From positions 1 to 64,000 of the forward strand of contig NC_016599.1 of NCBI RefSeq assembly GCF_000236705.1: a stretch of 64,000 bases of DNA, read 5' to 3'. The translations under genes and the position numbers were made by a program. Source of the DNA: Owenweeksia hongkongensis DSM 17368 (GTDB taxonomy: Bacteria; Bacteroidota; Bacteroidia; Flavobacteriales; Schleiferiaceae). The notes under the pieces are model-generated. The model was not told where the DNA came from. It saw only the letters and a program-made list of their open reading frames with translations, and did no database searches. Shown in pieces: positions 16,491 through 25,229 of the stretch. Each line of letters opens with the position of its first letter. Position 1 is the first letter of the stretch.

Positions 16491-17786
16491 TTAGAACCTC
16501 AGAGTAAATTTGTTAGACCAGTCCTCGGCAAGTTCCATACTATAATCCCGTGTGTACTTTCTCAGGGCGTCAATTGTTCGATGGCGAGTGATGGTCATAA
16601 GTTTAAATTCAGCTTCATTCTTTGTCATCATTTTTCTAAGTTCTTGAAAAATGTTTTGGATGAAAGTGTGTCTTATTCCATACAGCGTATGATCTTGGGT
16701 GAAACTTCTATTATTTTTTTCTGTCATCTCCTCTTTCCACCTATTAAATCTTCTTGAGAAGTATCTTGTCTGAGCAATTCTTTTTGGCCCGGGTTTTTCA
16801 TCAAGTGTAAACAGGTAGTAGTGCTTAGGAGTGTTTTCGGTAAACATTTCAGAGAGGGTAATAAATAGTGGTTCTATGATGGGGATTGTCACAGCATCCA
16901 CTTTAGCGCTTTCACGTCTTAATTTTATCACACGATTTTGAAGGTCGATATCTTTTAGTTGCAGGTCAAGTATCTCTTTAGGCCTTAGAAAAGCGTACGC
17001 AATTAACTGTGTATACTTATATAGGTAAGGACTATGTTCTTTACTCCATTTACTGAATAGAATAATATCCTCAGAAGAGTAGGGCACATGCCGCCCTGTT
17101 TTTTCCTGAAGCTTTTTTATCTTGGTGCATGGATTGATTAGAATCAGTTCATGGGCGACCATTGTATTGAAAATAGATGATAGGTCACCCAAGTATCCGT
17201 TTCGTGTTTTGTTACTTGCTATTTGACCATTCAGTCCACGGCTTTCCTGCACGTATTTAAGATAAGCAAGTATGTGTTTTCGTGAGAGCTTGTCTGCGAT
17301 CAGGTGGTCAAGATTGTTATTGATCAAGAACTCCTTAAAGTTTTCCATACGCCAGCTCAGCATTTTGAAGTACTTCGGGGAGGCTTCGGATTTTTTTAAT
17401 TCCAAAGCTTGTCCTATTGCATCAATTATGTTTACAGAAACTTCCTCTGGTACTTTAGTTGGAAGTTTATCTTGAAGTTTGGTGATTGGGAACTTTTTAT
17501 TTGGAACCCAATCTAATTTAAGTAAGCGTTCTAAAACATCCCTTAGAATGGAAAGTTCCTCGTATCTCACCTTAGGATCTTGTGATCGATTAGGAGATAG
17601 GTGTCCAGGAATAGATGATTTACGAGCTTTTATAAGTCTTTGCTTGTCGTCATCCCAATATTTGTAATAGACATGCCATTGCTTGGATAGATCACCATTG
17701 TGATCAACAAGAACAGGCTTCAAGTAAGTTTTTCCATTTTCGGAAGTTCCCCACTTTGTCCCCACTTTTTTTAATCGTTGAGTCAA
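16491..17786 (-). CDS. Tyrosine recombinase (integrase) of the tRNA-Pro island
   Basis: This 431-residue site-specific recombinase probably integrates the island at tRNA-Pro. It has an arm-binding-like N-terminus, a SAM-like core-binding domain (about 115-215) and a catalytic domain with R268 (AFLRPKEI), a likely K295, R372 (GIRHTF), H402 (RHRTIDAL) and the nucleophile Y411 (KYTRDY). The first His of the usual HxxR box is Tyr369, a tolerated variation in the family. It starts 108 bases from the 3' end of tRNA-Pro and is transcribed away from it, the classic arrangement for tRNA-targeting elements. Confidence 0.93.
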   Translation of the reverse strand: MTQRLKKVGTKWGTSENGKTYLKPVLVDHNGDLSKQWHVYYKYWDDDKQRLIKARKSSIPGHLSPNRSQDPKVRYEELSILRDVLERLLKLDWVPNKKFPITKLQDKLPTKVPEEVSVNIIDAIGQALELKKSEASPKYFKMLSWRMENFKEFLINNNLDHLIADKLSRKHILAYLKYVQESRGLNGQIASNKTRNGYLGDLSSIFNTMVAHELILINPCTKIKKLQEKTGRHVPYSSEDIILFSKWSKEHSPYLYKYTQLIAYAFLRPKEILDLQLKDIDLQNRVIKLRRESAKVDAVTIPIIEPLFITLSEMFTENTPKHYYLFTLDEKPGPKRIAQTRYFSRRFNRWKEEMTEKNNRSFTQDHTLYGIRHTFIQNIFQELRKMMTKNEAEFKLMTITRHRTIDALRKYTRDYSMELAEDWSNKFTLRF

Positions 17787-17791
17787 TACGT

Positions 17792-17803
17792 CTGTAATTA
17801 CAG
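17792..17803. promoter_or_regulatory. 12-bp palindrome just upstream of the integrase start
   Basis: CTGTAATTACAG is a perfect palindrome beginning 6 bases before the integrase start codon. It could be an operator or a recombinase/excisionase arm site. Only its symmetry and position support it. Confidence 0.3.
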
Positions 17804-17852
17804 TTTCAATTGATTGACTAAAGTAAGCTATTTTGCTAGAATTGGTGCGGAA

Positions 17853-17880
17853 AGAGAGACTTGATTGCTCAAGTCTCTCT
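17853..17880 (-). terminator. Terminator of the tRNA operon
   Basis: AGAGAGACTTGA and its exact complement form a 12-bp stem with a TTGC loop, 14 bases past the 3' end of tRNA-Pro on the leftward strand. It is followed by a short T-rich stretch. Confidence 0.75.
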
Positions 17881-17893
17881 GCACCGGATTGAT

Positions 17894-17940
17894 TGGTCGG
17901 GGCGGCAGGATTCGAACCTGCGACCTCCTGCTCCCAAAGC
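17894..17940. other. Candidate island attachment site (3' half of tRNA-Pro)
   Basis: The integrase gene lies immediately 3' of tRNA-Pro and the tRNA remains intact, as happens when an element supplies a copy of the tRNA 3' end. No second copy of this segment was found further left in the window, so the other junction probably lies outside it. The exact core is unknown. Confidence 0.4.
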
Positions 17941-17971
17941 AGGCGCGATAACCGGGCTACGCTACGCCCCG
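17897..17971 (-). tRNA. tRNA-Pro (anticodon TGG)
   Basis: It folds as a full cloverleaf: acceptor CGGGGCG/CGCCCCG, anticodon stem CCTGC/GCAGG with loop TTTGGGA (anticodon TGG), and T arm with GGTTCGAATCC. The discriminator A is at 17897 and a genomic CCA follows at 17896-17894. It is 45 bases downstream of tRNA-Ser, on the same strand. Confidence 0.96.
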
Positions 17972-18016
17972 AAATTTTTTAGTGTGGTTTTCATCCACAG
18001 GATTAAATATCCTATG

Positions 18017-18103
18017 CGGTGAGAGCGGGATTCGAACCCGCGGTACGGTTGCCCGTACGGCAGTTTAGCAAACTACTGGTTTAAGCCACTCACCCATCTC
18101 ACC
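18017..18103 (-). tRNA. tRNA-Ser (anticodon GCT)
   Basis: The acceptor stem is GGTGAGA/TCTCACC and the anticodon loop is TTGCTAA (GCT, reading AGC/AGU codons). A long variable arm (CGTACGG-GCAA-CCGTACCG) is typical of tRNA-Ser. The T arm contains GGTTCGAATCC. The discriminator G is followed by CAT, so CCA is not encoded. First gene of the leftward tRNA operon. Confidence 0.96.
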
Positions 18104-18148
18104 GGGTGTTTATCTTAATAAAGATCGTCTCTTGTTGTAAGAGGGGTG

Positions 18149-18178
18149 CAAATTTAAAGATTCAATACAATCCTGCAA
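18149..18178 (-). promoter_or_regulatory. Promoter of the tRNA-Ser/tRNA-Pro operon
   Basis: Read leftward, TTG (18178-18176), a 19-base spacer and TAAATTTG (18156-18149) match the Bacteroidota consensus exactly at the -7 box. The transcript would start near 18142, about 40 bases before tRNA-Ser. Confidence 0.65.
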
Positions 18179-18269
18179 CACCTTTGAACACTAATTTTAA
18201 ATTATTTTTTGAAGCCTTGATTTACAGGTAGTTTAATTTTATCCTAAATCATAAACAAGCTTGTAAGGG

Positions 18270-19595
18270 CTAAATAGAAGAAGGAACCTCTAATCCGGTG
18301 TCTTCCACTAAATTTTGTAGCGATTGATTAATCTGTTCTTTATCAGAAGCGTTAGAGATATACTCTTCAGCATCTTGTATAATAGCCTTTACAAACGCTC
18401 CAATTACATGTTTACAGTTTTCATTTAACTTGTCTGCATACATCATGTTTTTGCAAGCTTCAATTAAATTTAGCATTACCAATGCATCGGAGTGGCCATA
18501 AGTTCTAATAGGAGCCAACATTTCATACAGGAGGTCTTCAAAACTGTATTCTTTATAAAAAATGTTGGTGATGTTTTCTTCTTCATTATTGTAAAATCCA
18601 AAGTCGGGAATATTGGTTTTCTCAATAAAAAGAATGCTCAGCATATCAATGGCGCGAATTGCTGTACCTGGATCATTTATCCCTGGGCTGAGAGCTTTAA
18701 TGGCCACTTGAGATATTTGGCGGAAGCCGTAGCTGTAGTGGTCAGTTGTGTATTCTTCTACATAAAAAGTAAAATGGCTCAATATTTCTTCAATCAACTC
18801 TTCATCATTGGAAATATCTCTACTTACGGAAAGTAGTGGAAAGCCTTTTACCGTAAAGGTTCCCTTTGTTACTCGGACATAGAGTTGCAAGTCATGCTTT
18901 TGCAAAAGTTTACTGAGCCTGTTTTCGGCCATACTTTTATAATAGCCGTTTTTGGTAGAGTATATGTACGTCCAATCTTTTCTGTCAGGAAGGGAAGTGT
19001 TGTCGTTTTGGTTGTTGAGTTTCCATTTTTCCAGATGTCTTAAGGTTTGTTTAAAAATCTGATTGAGGACATTGTCGGTTTGTATAGTACGCGATATTGA
19101 TTCTATAAAATAGACAAACAGTGCGAGGCACATTATCCCAAAAATCATGGCGAGTAACACGCCAAGGGTAGGCGTGCGGTAGGTTTCTTCGTTTTTCTGA
19201 ACGTTGATGATAAGAACGAGGCAATAAATAATGCTTCCTAAATAGAAGCCAAGAACAACTTGATGCGCCTTTTTGCTAACGAGCCCTGGCAATACTCGTG
19301 GCGAAAGGTTGGCAGAAGCCGTATTGAGCACCACCATTACCATAGAAAAACTAAAAACTGTGAGCGATATAAGACTAGCCACCAGAGTGGTGAGTACAGA
19401 TTTAGCTGTTTCCTTATCAGCCACCAATAGAAAGTCAATTTTGTCCTTCAGGTCCATTAGGGGCTTGGTATATTCAGCCCACATCATAGCAATAGCAAAA
19501 GCCAAAAAAACCGAGGCTATAAGGGATGGGTAAAAAGCAATGCTATTGATGATTTTGAAATAAAGCTCGCGAAAGAAGCCTAAGTATTTTTTCAT
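18270..19595 (-). CDS. DUF2254 family membrane protein
   Basis: The 441-residue protein has four membrane segments in its N-terminal third (around residues 18-38, 62-90, 112-130 and 145-165). A cytosolic domain of about 270 residues follows, ending in a helical C-terminus. The stretch SFSMVMVVLNTASANLSPRVLPG is the hallmark of DUF2254, a widespread family without an established function. The gene is alone on its strand between the tRNA operon and a divergent MutS-like gene. A possible -7 box lies upstream at 19666-19659. Confidence 0.85.
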   Translation of the reverse strand: MKKYLGFFRELYFKIINSIAFYPSLIASVFLAFAIAMMWAEYTKPLMDLKDKIDFLLVADKETAKSVLTTLVASLISLTVFSFSMVMVVLNTASANLSPRVLPGLVSKKAHQVVLGFYLGSIIYCLVLIINVQKNEETYRTPTLGVLLAMIFGIMCLALFVYFIESISRTIQTDNVLNQIFKQTLRHLEKWKLNNQNDNTSLPDRKDWTYIYSTKNGYYKSMAENRLSKLLQKHDLQLYVRVTKGTFTVKGFPLLSVSRDISNDEELIEEILSHFTFYVEEYTTDHYSYGFRQISQVAIKALSPGINDPGTAIRAIDMLSILFIEKTNIPDFGFYNNEEENITNIFYKEYSFEDLLYEMLAPIRTYGHSDALVMLNLIEACKNMMYADKLNENCKHVIGAFVKAIIQDAEEYISNASDKEQINQSLQNLVEDTGLEVPSSI

Positions 19596-19658
19596 GTGTC
19601 GAATGGGCTGTTTGTTCTAATTAACAATGTACAGCAATTTGGTTCATTCTACACGGTT

Positions 19659-19666
19659 CAAAAGTA
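19659..19666 (-). promoter_or_regulatory. -7 promoter element of the DUF2254 gene
   Basis: Read leftward this is TACTTTTG, a full match to TAnnTTTG, 64 bases before the start codon. The -33 element is weak: GTG at a 19-base spacing. Confidence 0.4.
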
Positions 19667-19715
19667 TACTTAGCGAATTGTTTCTCACCTTTGGCGGCTC
19701 AATTTTAAGCGGCAA

Positions 19716-21494
19716 ATGACACAGGATTTTTATAAAAAGAAAGAGACGGGCTACAAAGCTATTTTAAAGCAACAGAAAAAAGTGGATCGCTGGTTTTCTG
19801 CGCTACGTTTTACTCTTATCCTTTTGGCTGCAGCTTCTGGATATGGATATTTGGCGCAGTCCAATTCATTGTTTCTCTATGGAGCACTGTTTTTGCTGGT
19901 GGCCTTTGTTGTTGCCTTGTTTCGTCACCTTAAGCTTAGAAAACACATTACCGATTTAAAAAATTATATCCGACTGAATAATGATGAGGCAGCTTATTTG
20001 GGTGGAAACCTTAATCCTTTTGATGGTGCTAAAGAACTAATTAATGGCGAGCACCTTTTTGCCAATGACTTGGATTTATTTGGGCACCATTCACTTTTTC
20101 AACACGTAAATCGTACCGTTACCCTTAGCGGGAAAATGAAACTGGCAGACGAGTTTCTTTCAGATTCACAATTGGAAATAGAGGCCAAGCAAGATGGAGT
20201 AAAAGAGCTGGCGAAAGAGGTGGATTGGCGTCAAGGGTTTGCTGTGGCAGGAATGGATGTGGAAGAAAATCCAGCACTGAAAAGTGCTTTAGACAGATGG
20301 TTGAAAACCGAAAGCTCAAAATCTATTTTCACTTCATCTTTTCTATTGTATCCCTTAGCGGGAATCACCTTTGGGCTGCTGGTTTATTGGTTGGTTAATA
20401 CTTCGCTGCAATCTTTCACCTGGCTTTCGTATGCCTTTATGGCAAATTTGGCGGTGGTATTTTTACAGTTTAAAAACATTAAAAAGGAGTACGAGCAGCT
20501 GAATAAAATTTCGCAATCGCTCACTTTGTATAGTAGACTGTTAAAGCATATTGAAGAAAGAGAATTTGAGAGTACTGTACTTGTAAAACTTAAAAAAAGG
20601 CTTGAAACAAATGAGGTGTCCAGTAGCACTGCCTTAAAAAAACTGTCCAAGCTTTTGGATGGTTTTGATCAGCTCAACAATGTGGTGGCCTTGCTTTTTA
20701 CCAATGGGCTTTATCACTATCATCTGCACGTATTGCGTGGACTTTATCATTGGAAGAAGAATCACGGTTCGGCTATATATGAATGGCTGGATGTGGTGGC
20801 CGAATTTGATCAACTGAATAGCAAGGCCAATTTTACCTTTAACCATCAGGAGTACGTTTATCCAAAGCTAAAGCACGAAAAAGGCTTAGAGGCATTGGAG
20901 ATGGGCCACCCGCTCTTAAGTTCTCATAAGCGTGTGAGTAATGATTTGAATTTTGACGGAATCAAGTATGTGATTCTCACCGGAAGTAATATGTCTGGCA
21001 AGAGTACTTTTTTGCGCACTATTGGTGTAAATATGGTTTTAATGAAACTGGGAATGCCAGTTTGTGCTAAGGAGTTTTCGGCTTACCCCTTCCGCCTTTT
21101 AACCTCCATGAAGTTGGTAGATTCATTAGATAAGGATGAATCTTATTTTCAAGCTGAGGTAATTCGCCTAAAGCGAATAAAAGATGTGCTGGAAACAGCG
21201 GAGCCTTGCCTGGTACTCTTGGATGAAATACTACGGGGAACCAATAGCGATGATAAGCGAAATGGAACACGCCTTTTTATGGAGAAAATTGGCAACTATA
21301 ATGCTTTGGGCGTAATAGCTACACATGATATTGATATTGCAGAATTGGCGGCACAAAACGCTACAGTTTTTAACGCTAAGTATTTTGAATCTAAAGTAAA
21401 AAGTGGAGAGCTTACCTTTGATTACATCCTTCGCAATGGAGTGTGTAAAACACCTAATGCTACGGATTTAATGAGGGCACAAGGGATAATTTAA
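19716..21494 (+). CDS. Membrane-tethered MutS-family ATPase
   Basis: The C-terminal 190 residues are a MutS domain V ATPase with Walker A GSNMSGKST (about 426-434) and Walker B LVLLDEILRGT (about 498-508). The N-terminus instead carries two membrane segments (ALRFTLILLAAASGYGYLA and FLYGALFLLVAFVVALF), and a second hydrophobic pair lies near 205-245. The mismatch-recognition and connector domains of MutS are absent. So it is not a canonical repair MutS but belongs to a MutS-related membrane group common in Bacteroidota. The substrate is unknown. The 592-residue gene is divergent from the DUF2254 gene. Confidence 0.85.
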   Translation: MTQDFYKKKETGYKAILKQQKKVDRWFSALRFTLILLAAASGYGYLAQSNSLFLYGALFLLVAFVVALFRHLKLRKHITDLKNYIRLNNDEAAYLGGNLNPFDGAKELINGEHLFANDLDLFGHHSLFQHVNRTVTLSGKMKLADEFLSDSQLEIEAKQDGVKELAKEVDWRQGFAVAGMDVEENPALKSALDRWLKTESSKSIFTSSFLLYPLAGITFGLLVYWLVNTSLQSFTWLSYAFMANLAVVFLQFKNIKKEYEQLNKISQSLTLYSRLLKHIEEREFESTVLVKLKKRLETNEVSSSTALKKLSKLLDGFDQLNNVVALLFTNGLYHYHLHVLRGLYHWKKNHGSAIYEWLDVVAEFDQLNSKANFTFNHQEYVYPKLKHEKGLEALEMGHPLLSSHKRVSNDLNFDGIKYVILTGSNMSGKSTFLRTIGVNMVLMKLGMPVCAKEFSAYPFRLLTSMKLVDSLDKDESYFQAEVIRLKRIKDVLETAEPCLVLLDEILRGTNSDDKRNGTRLFMEKIGNYNALGVIATHDIDIAELAAQNATVFNAKYFESKVKSGELTFDYILRNGVCKTPNATDLMRAQGII

Positions 21495-21532
21495 AGTCTA
21501 CTAAGTACGGTATCTTTTTGTTTCTTGCATTT

Positions 21533-22126
21533 ATGAACAAACTAAAGCTAACATTCCTCCTCCTATTTGTTACCTCTGCTTCATTCGGGCAGCAACAAAA
21601 GCCACAAGTAAAATCAATAGATGAGCCTTCAAGTTTATTTGAAGTGAATTTGGGCTTGGTGAGTTATAGCTATTTCAATGTATTGGCACCATCCTTACAG
21701 TTTAATATTGCAGCCCCCGTGAGTAGATATTTTTCATTTGGTGTGCTGTTGAGTCTTTACAGTACACCCAAACCTGCCAGTAGAAAGGATTATTTGGGAA
21801 ATAAGGTTCTATACAGCCCACAAGGTGTGAGGGGAGGGTTTTTACTTCGAGCCAGCACGAACCCGGCTAAAAGCCATTTCTATGGTGAACTTATCGGAAC
21901 TGGAGGAAAAGCTTTTCAAACGGGCGTGAGTAAGAACCTTGAAGAAAGTAAGGCCAACGAGTTTATGGGTGGTGGTAATATTGGCGTAAATTTTAAAGGA
22001 AAGAACAACTCTTTTTTTGGGGTTTATACAGGCTTTAGTCTCGGTAAGTTAAACTTTGATATGAATGATGATAGCGAAAAGATTACAAGGTTTCAGTTTG
22101 GTTTCACTTACCACATGAAAACTTAA
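21533..22126 (+). CDS. Secreted protein, probable outer-membrane beta-barrel
   Basis: From ATG 21533 the 197-residue product starts with a Sec signal peptide (KLKLTFLLLFVTSASFGQ). An in-frame TTG five codons upstream is a worse start. Beta strands alternate through the mature part (FEVNLGLVSYSYFNVL, YFSFGVLLSLYS, GVYTGFSLGKLNFDM) and it ends RFQFGFTYHMKT, typical of small outer-membrane barrels. It follows the MutS-like gene by 38 bases on the same strand. Function unknown. Confidence 0.8.
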   Translation: MNKLKLTFLLLFVTSASFGQQQKPQVKSIDEPSSLFEVNLGLVSYSYFNVLAPSLQFNIAAPVSRYFSFGVLLSLYSTPKPASRKDYLGNKVLYSPQGVRGGFLLRASTNPAKSHFYGELIGTGGKAFQTGVSKNLEESKANEFMGGGNIGVNFKGKNNSFFGVYTGFSLGKLNFDMNDDSEKITRFQFGFTYHMKT

Positions 22127-22207
22127 AACTTGTATTGCTAGAACAATTTAATGGGTGAGAGTTTTACTACTTTTCCACTTTCGTAAATACCTAAACTCAC
22201 ACACAGC

Positions 22208-24187
22208 ATGGAAATACCACTTCTCCAGGATATTGTCATTTTACTAGGCCTATCAGTGGTGGTTATATTTCTGTTTCAAAAACTAAAATTACCAACTATA
22301 CTTGGCTTTTTGGCCACTGGTATCGCCTTTGGTCCTTATGGCTTTGGCCTTATTCAGGCTTCCCACGATATTGAAATTCTTTCTGAAATAGGAGTAATTC
22401 TTTTGCTCTTTATCATTGGTCTGGAATTTTCGCTGGCTAGTTTAGCCAAAATCAAAAAAGTGGTTTTTATTGGAGGGGCTAGCCAGGTGCTGCTTACCAT
22501 TGGAGCGGTGGTTGCGGCTACTATGGCTCTGGGTTTTGGTCTCAATGAATCTCTATTTATAGGTTTCTTGGTGTCTTTGAGTAGTACTGCTATTGTGCTC
22601 AGCTTGCTGCAATCTTCCGGTATGATGAACAGTCCTCACGGTAAAATAGCTTTAGGAATTCTCATCTTTCAGGATATAATAGTAGTGCCTATGATGCTGC
22701 TTACGCCAATGTTGGCTGGAGAAGGCGGGAATATTTGGGTAGAATTAGGATTGCTTATTGCCAAAGCTGCAGCCGTAATTGTAGCGGTACTAATTTCTGC
22801 CCGATATCTAGTTCCCAAACTTTTGCAAGCAATTGTAAAAACACGTAGTAGAGAGCTTTTTATCATCTCCATTGTAGTAATATGTTTTGCGGTAGCCTGG
22901 ATTACAAGTAGCATAGGACTTTCGTTGGCTCTGGGAGCTTTTATGGCGGGGCTTACCATATCTGAATCAGAGTATAGTCATCAGGCGACAGGCCTTATTA
23001 TTCCCTTTCGGGAGATTTTTGCCAGTTTCTTTTTCGTGTCTATCGGTATGCTTTTGGACATTAGTTTTTTTGTAGAGCATATAGGTTTTGTTCTTCTGAT
23101 TACCCTTGCAGTATTTGTGCTCAAGTTTACAATTATCGTCTTCTCTAGCGCTATTCTGGGGTTTCCTGCGCGTACTAGTTTGTTAAGTGGTTTTACACTG
23201 TTTCAGGTTGGTGAGTTTGCGTTTATTCTTGCCGCTGTGGGTGTTAGTTATGATTTACTTACAGATGAACCATATCAATATTTTCTTGCGGTTTCTGTTT
23301 TAACGATGGCACTTACACCTTTTGTAATGCAGGCTTCCGATAAGCTATCCACTGCGCTTGTAAATAAAAGTCGTTTTAAGCATGTAAAAATGAATGGTGC
23401 CAATGCAGGAATGGAAGAGGTGAGCGAAGAACTTAAGGATCATCTTATTATAATTGGCTATGGCCTCAATGGTAGACACCTTGCCGAAATAGCCAGAAAT
23501 GCCGAAATACCGTATGCCATTATTGACATCAACACCGATAATGTGGAACTGGGAAAATCAAAGGGCGAACCTATATTTTTTGGAGATGCATCTAACCCTT
23601 ACATGCTAGAGCATTTGCATGTGTACAAGGCGCGTGTGGCGGTAGTGGCCATATCAGATCCTCCGGCCACTCGCAAAGTGGTGTCATCAATTCGAAGCAT
23701 TTGCAATACCGTCCACGTTATAGCACGTACTCGCTTTTTTGGCGAAACCAATGAATATTTGAAGCTCGGTGCCAGCGAGGTGATCTCCGAAGAATTTGAA
23801 ACGTCAGTAGAAATATTTACTCGTGTACTTCATCAGTACTTAGTTCCGGAAGCAGATATTACCAACTATGTGCAAGGTGTTCGAAAGGAAAACTATGAAA
23901 TGTTACGTCCATTTTTTAATGGAAACGCAAATCTCGGTTTGCCTGATTGGCAAGATTTGAAAGTGATATCTATTCGAGTGGAAACCTCAAATGAAGAAAT
24001 TGTTGGAGTGCCTTTAAGTGAAGCCAAACTGCGAAACAAGTATGGCATTAGTGTAATGGCCATTTACCGTAATGATGAGGTACAAAAAGTGGTAGATCCA
24101 AGTGCCCATTTAGAAAAAGGTGATCTAGTGTATGTGTTTGGAAGCCCAGAGTCGATAGGGAAGTTTGGGCAGGCTGTAAAAGGTTAA
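22208..24187 (+). CDS. KefB/CPA2-type cation:proton antiporter with RCK domains
   Basis: The 659-residue protein has an Na+/H+ exchanger domain of about a dozen membrane segments (1-375). A TrkA-N/RCK nucleotide-binding domain follows (about 410-530; IIIGYGLNGRHLAEIA is the Rossmann motif) and then a TrkA-C domain (about 575-655). It should move K+ or Na+ against protons in the inner membrane, gated by a bound nucleotide. The conserved LLLFIIGLEF and SLSSTAIVLSLL motifs of the family are present. Its stop overlaps the convergent T9SS fragment by 4 bases. Confidence 0.93.
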   Translation: MEIPLLQDIVILLGLSVVVIFLFQKLKLPTILGFLATGIAFGPYGFGLIQASHDIEILSEIGVILLLFIIGLEFSLASLAKIKKVVFIGGASQVLLTIGAVVAATMALGFGLNESLFIGFLVSLSSTAIVLSLLQSSGMMNSPHGKIALGILIFQDIIVVPMMLLTPMLAGEGGNIWVELGLLIAKAAAVIVAVLISARYLVPKLLQAIVKTRSRELFIISIVVICFAVAWITSSIGLSLALGAFMAGLTISESEYSHQATGLIIPFREIFASFFFVSIGMLLDISFFVEHIGFVLLITLAVFVLKFTIIVFSSAILGFPARTSLLSGFTLFQVGEFAFILAAVGVSYDLLTDEPYQYFLAVSVLTMALTPFVMQASDKLSTALVNKSRFKHVKMNGANAGMEEVSEELKDHLIIIGYGLNGRHLAEIARNAEIPYAIIDINTDNVELGKSKGEPIFFGDASNPYMLEHLHVYKARVAVVAISDPPATRKVVSSIRSICNTVHVIARTRFFGETNEYLKLGASEVISEEFETSVEIFTRVLHQYLVPEADITNYVQGVRKENYEMLRPFFNGNANLGLPDWQDLKVISIRVETSNEEIVGVPLSEAKLRNKYGISVMAIYRNDEVQKVVDPSAHLEKGDLVYVFGSPESIGKFGQAVKG

Positions 24188-24519
24188 TCCACTATCAACT
24201 TCTTGGTAAACACACGGCCATCTGAATCTTGTATTTCTAAATAATACAATCCATTCCACTTGTCTTTCAATGTCAGCTGTATTTCAGATGCTGAATGTTT
24301 AAAATTGGTTTCAAACACCTTTTGGCCAGTAAGGTTATAAATGGTGATAGCTGAAACTTTAGTTGTTCCATCTATGGTAATACTGCTTCGAGCTGGATTT
24401 GGGTAAACCGAAAAGTGATTTTTATTATCAAAATCATCAAAGCCTGCTACTGGGCAATTTGAAACTTGAATCATTATTCTAGTGTTGCCTTCCATTTCAT
24501 AACTACAATCATCAAGCAA
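24184..24519 (-). pseudogene. Orphan T9SS type A sorting-domain fragment
   Basis: This frame encodes a complete T9SS C-terminal sorting domain: SVYPNPARSSITI near residue 37, IYNLTGQKVFE, and GLYYLEIQDSDGRVFTKKLIVD at the end. It has almost nothing before the domain, no signal peptide and only a TTG as possible start. The frame stays open a few codons upstream (EGNDGNRLLDD) until a stop at about 24541. Sorting domains work only at the end of a Sec-exported cargo protein. This is therefore most likely the 3' remnant of a deleted cargo gene. Confidence 0.65.
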
Positions 24520-24707
24520 GCGGTTGCCATCATTACCTTCCTAAAAAGAAATAAGGGGGAAATTAGTTAAAGAATTTACACATTGGCCCAACCATAAAGC
24601 ACTTGGGCACGTATCTCTTTTCAAGGCCACTTAAGGTTTTATTAACTCAACATAATTTTCACAGCTAAAACTAAATCTGTTTCTATCTTCAAAAATCAAA
24701 CAAAATA

Positions 24708-25229
24708 ATGAGGGGATGCTTTATTGCGGTGGCCTTGCTTTTACAAGCAATGGCTCACGGCCAAAATATTTTTGATGTGGCTCGCACGAATGATTTGGCA
24801 TCACTGGGTAAAATGATAAAATTAAATCCAGATACGGTACATAGTAAAAATGCAAGCGGGCATACACCTTTGATTTTAGCTGCTTACAACAATCAAGTTG
24901 AGATGGCTGATAAACTCATCCAAAGTGGAGCGGATGTAAACTATACTTTTTCGCAAGGTTCAGCTATACATGGCGCAGCTTTTAAAGGGCATTTGGATAT
25001 TGTAAAACTACTGGTGAAAAACGGAGCTGATATTGATGAGCCCGACCAAAACAAAACTACGCCTTTGATTTACGCTACGCTTTTTGGTCATACTGAGCTG
25101 GCCAAGTATTTATATGTAAATGGAGCCAACCCTAATTATTCAGATGCCACCGGAAGTTCAGCCATTAATTATGCTGAATCATTAAATAACGAAATATTAT
25201 TAAACACCTTTAAATCGCAAAAAGAATGA
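24708..25229 (+). CDS. Periplasmic ankyrin-repeat protein
   Basis: The 173 residues start with a Sec signal peptide (GCFIAVALLLQAMAHGQ) followed by about four ankyrin repeats (GHTPLILAAYNNQVEMADKL, SAIHGAAFKGHLDIVKLLV, TTPLIYATLFGHTELAKYL and a final degenerate one). Ankyrin repeats bind proteins. Exported bacterial versions often accompany redox enzymes. The stop overlaps the DOMON gene by 4 bases, so the two are coupled and may work together. Confidence 0.88.
   Translation: MRGCFIAVALLLQAMAHGQNIFDVARTNDLASLGKMIKLNPDTVHSKNASGHTPLILAAYNNQVEMADKLIQSGADVNYTFSQGSAIHGAAFKGHLDIVKLLVKNGADIDEPDQNKTTPLIYATLFGHTELAKYLYVNGANPNYSDATGSSAINYAESLNNEILLNTFKSQKE

Noticed and set aside
1-17800. Second copy of the tRNA-Pro 3' end marking the other island boundary
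   Set aside because: I looked for the T-arm and acceptor sequence on both strands and did not see one. The boundary probably lies left of the window.
19716-21494. Canonical mismatch-repair MutS
   Set aside because: It lacks the mismatch-recognition domain and carries membrane segments, so only the ATPase domain is MutS-like.
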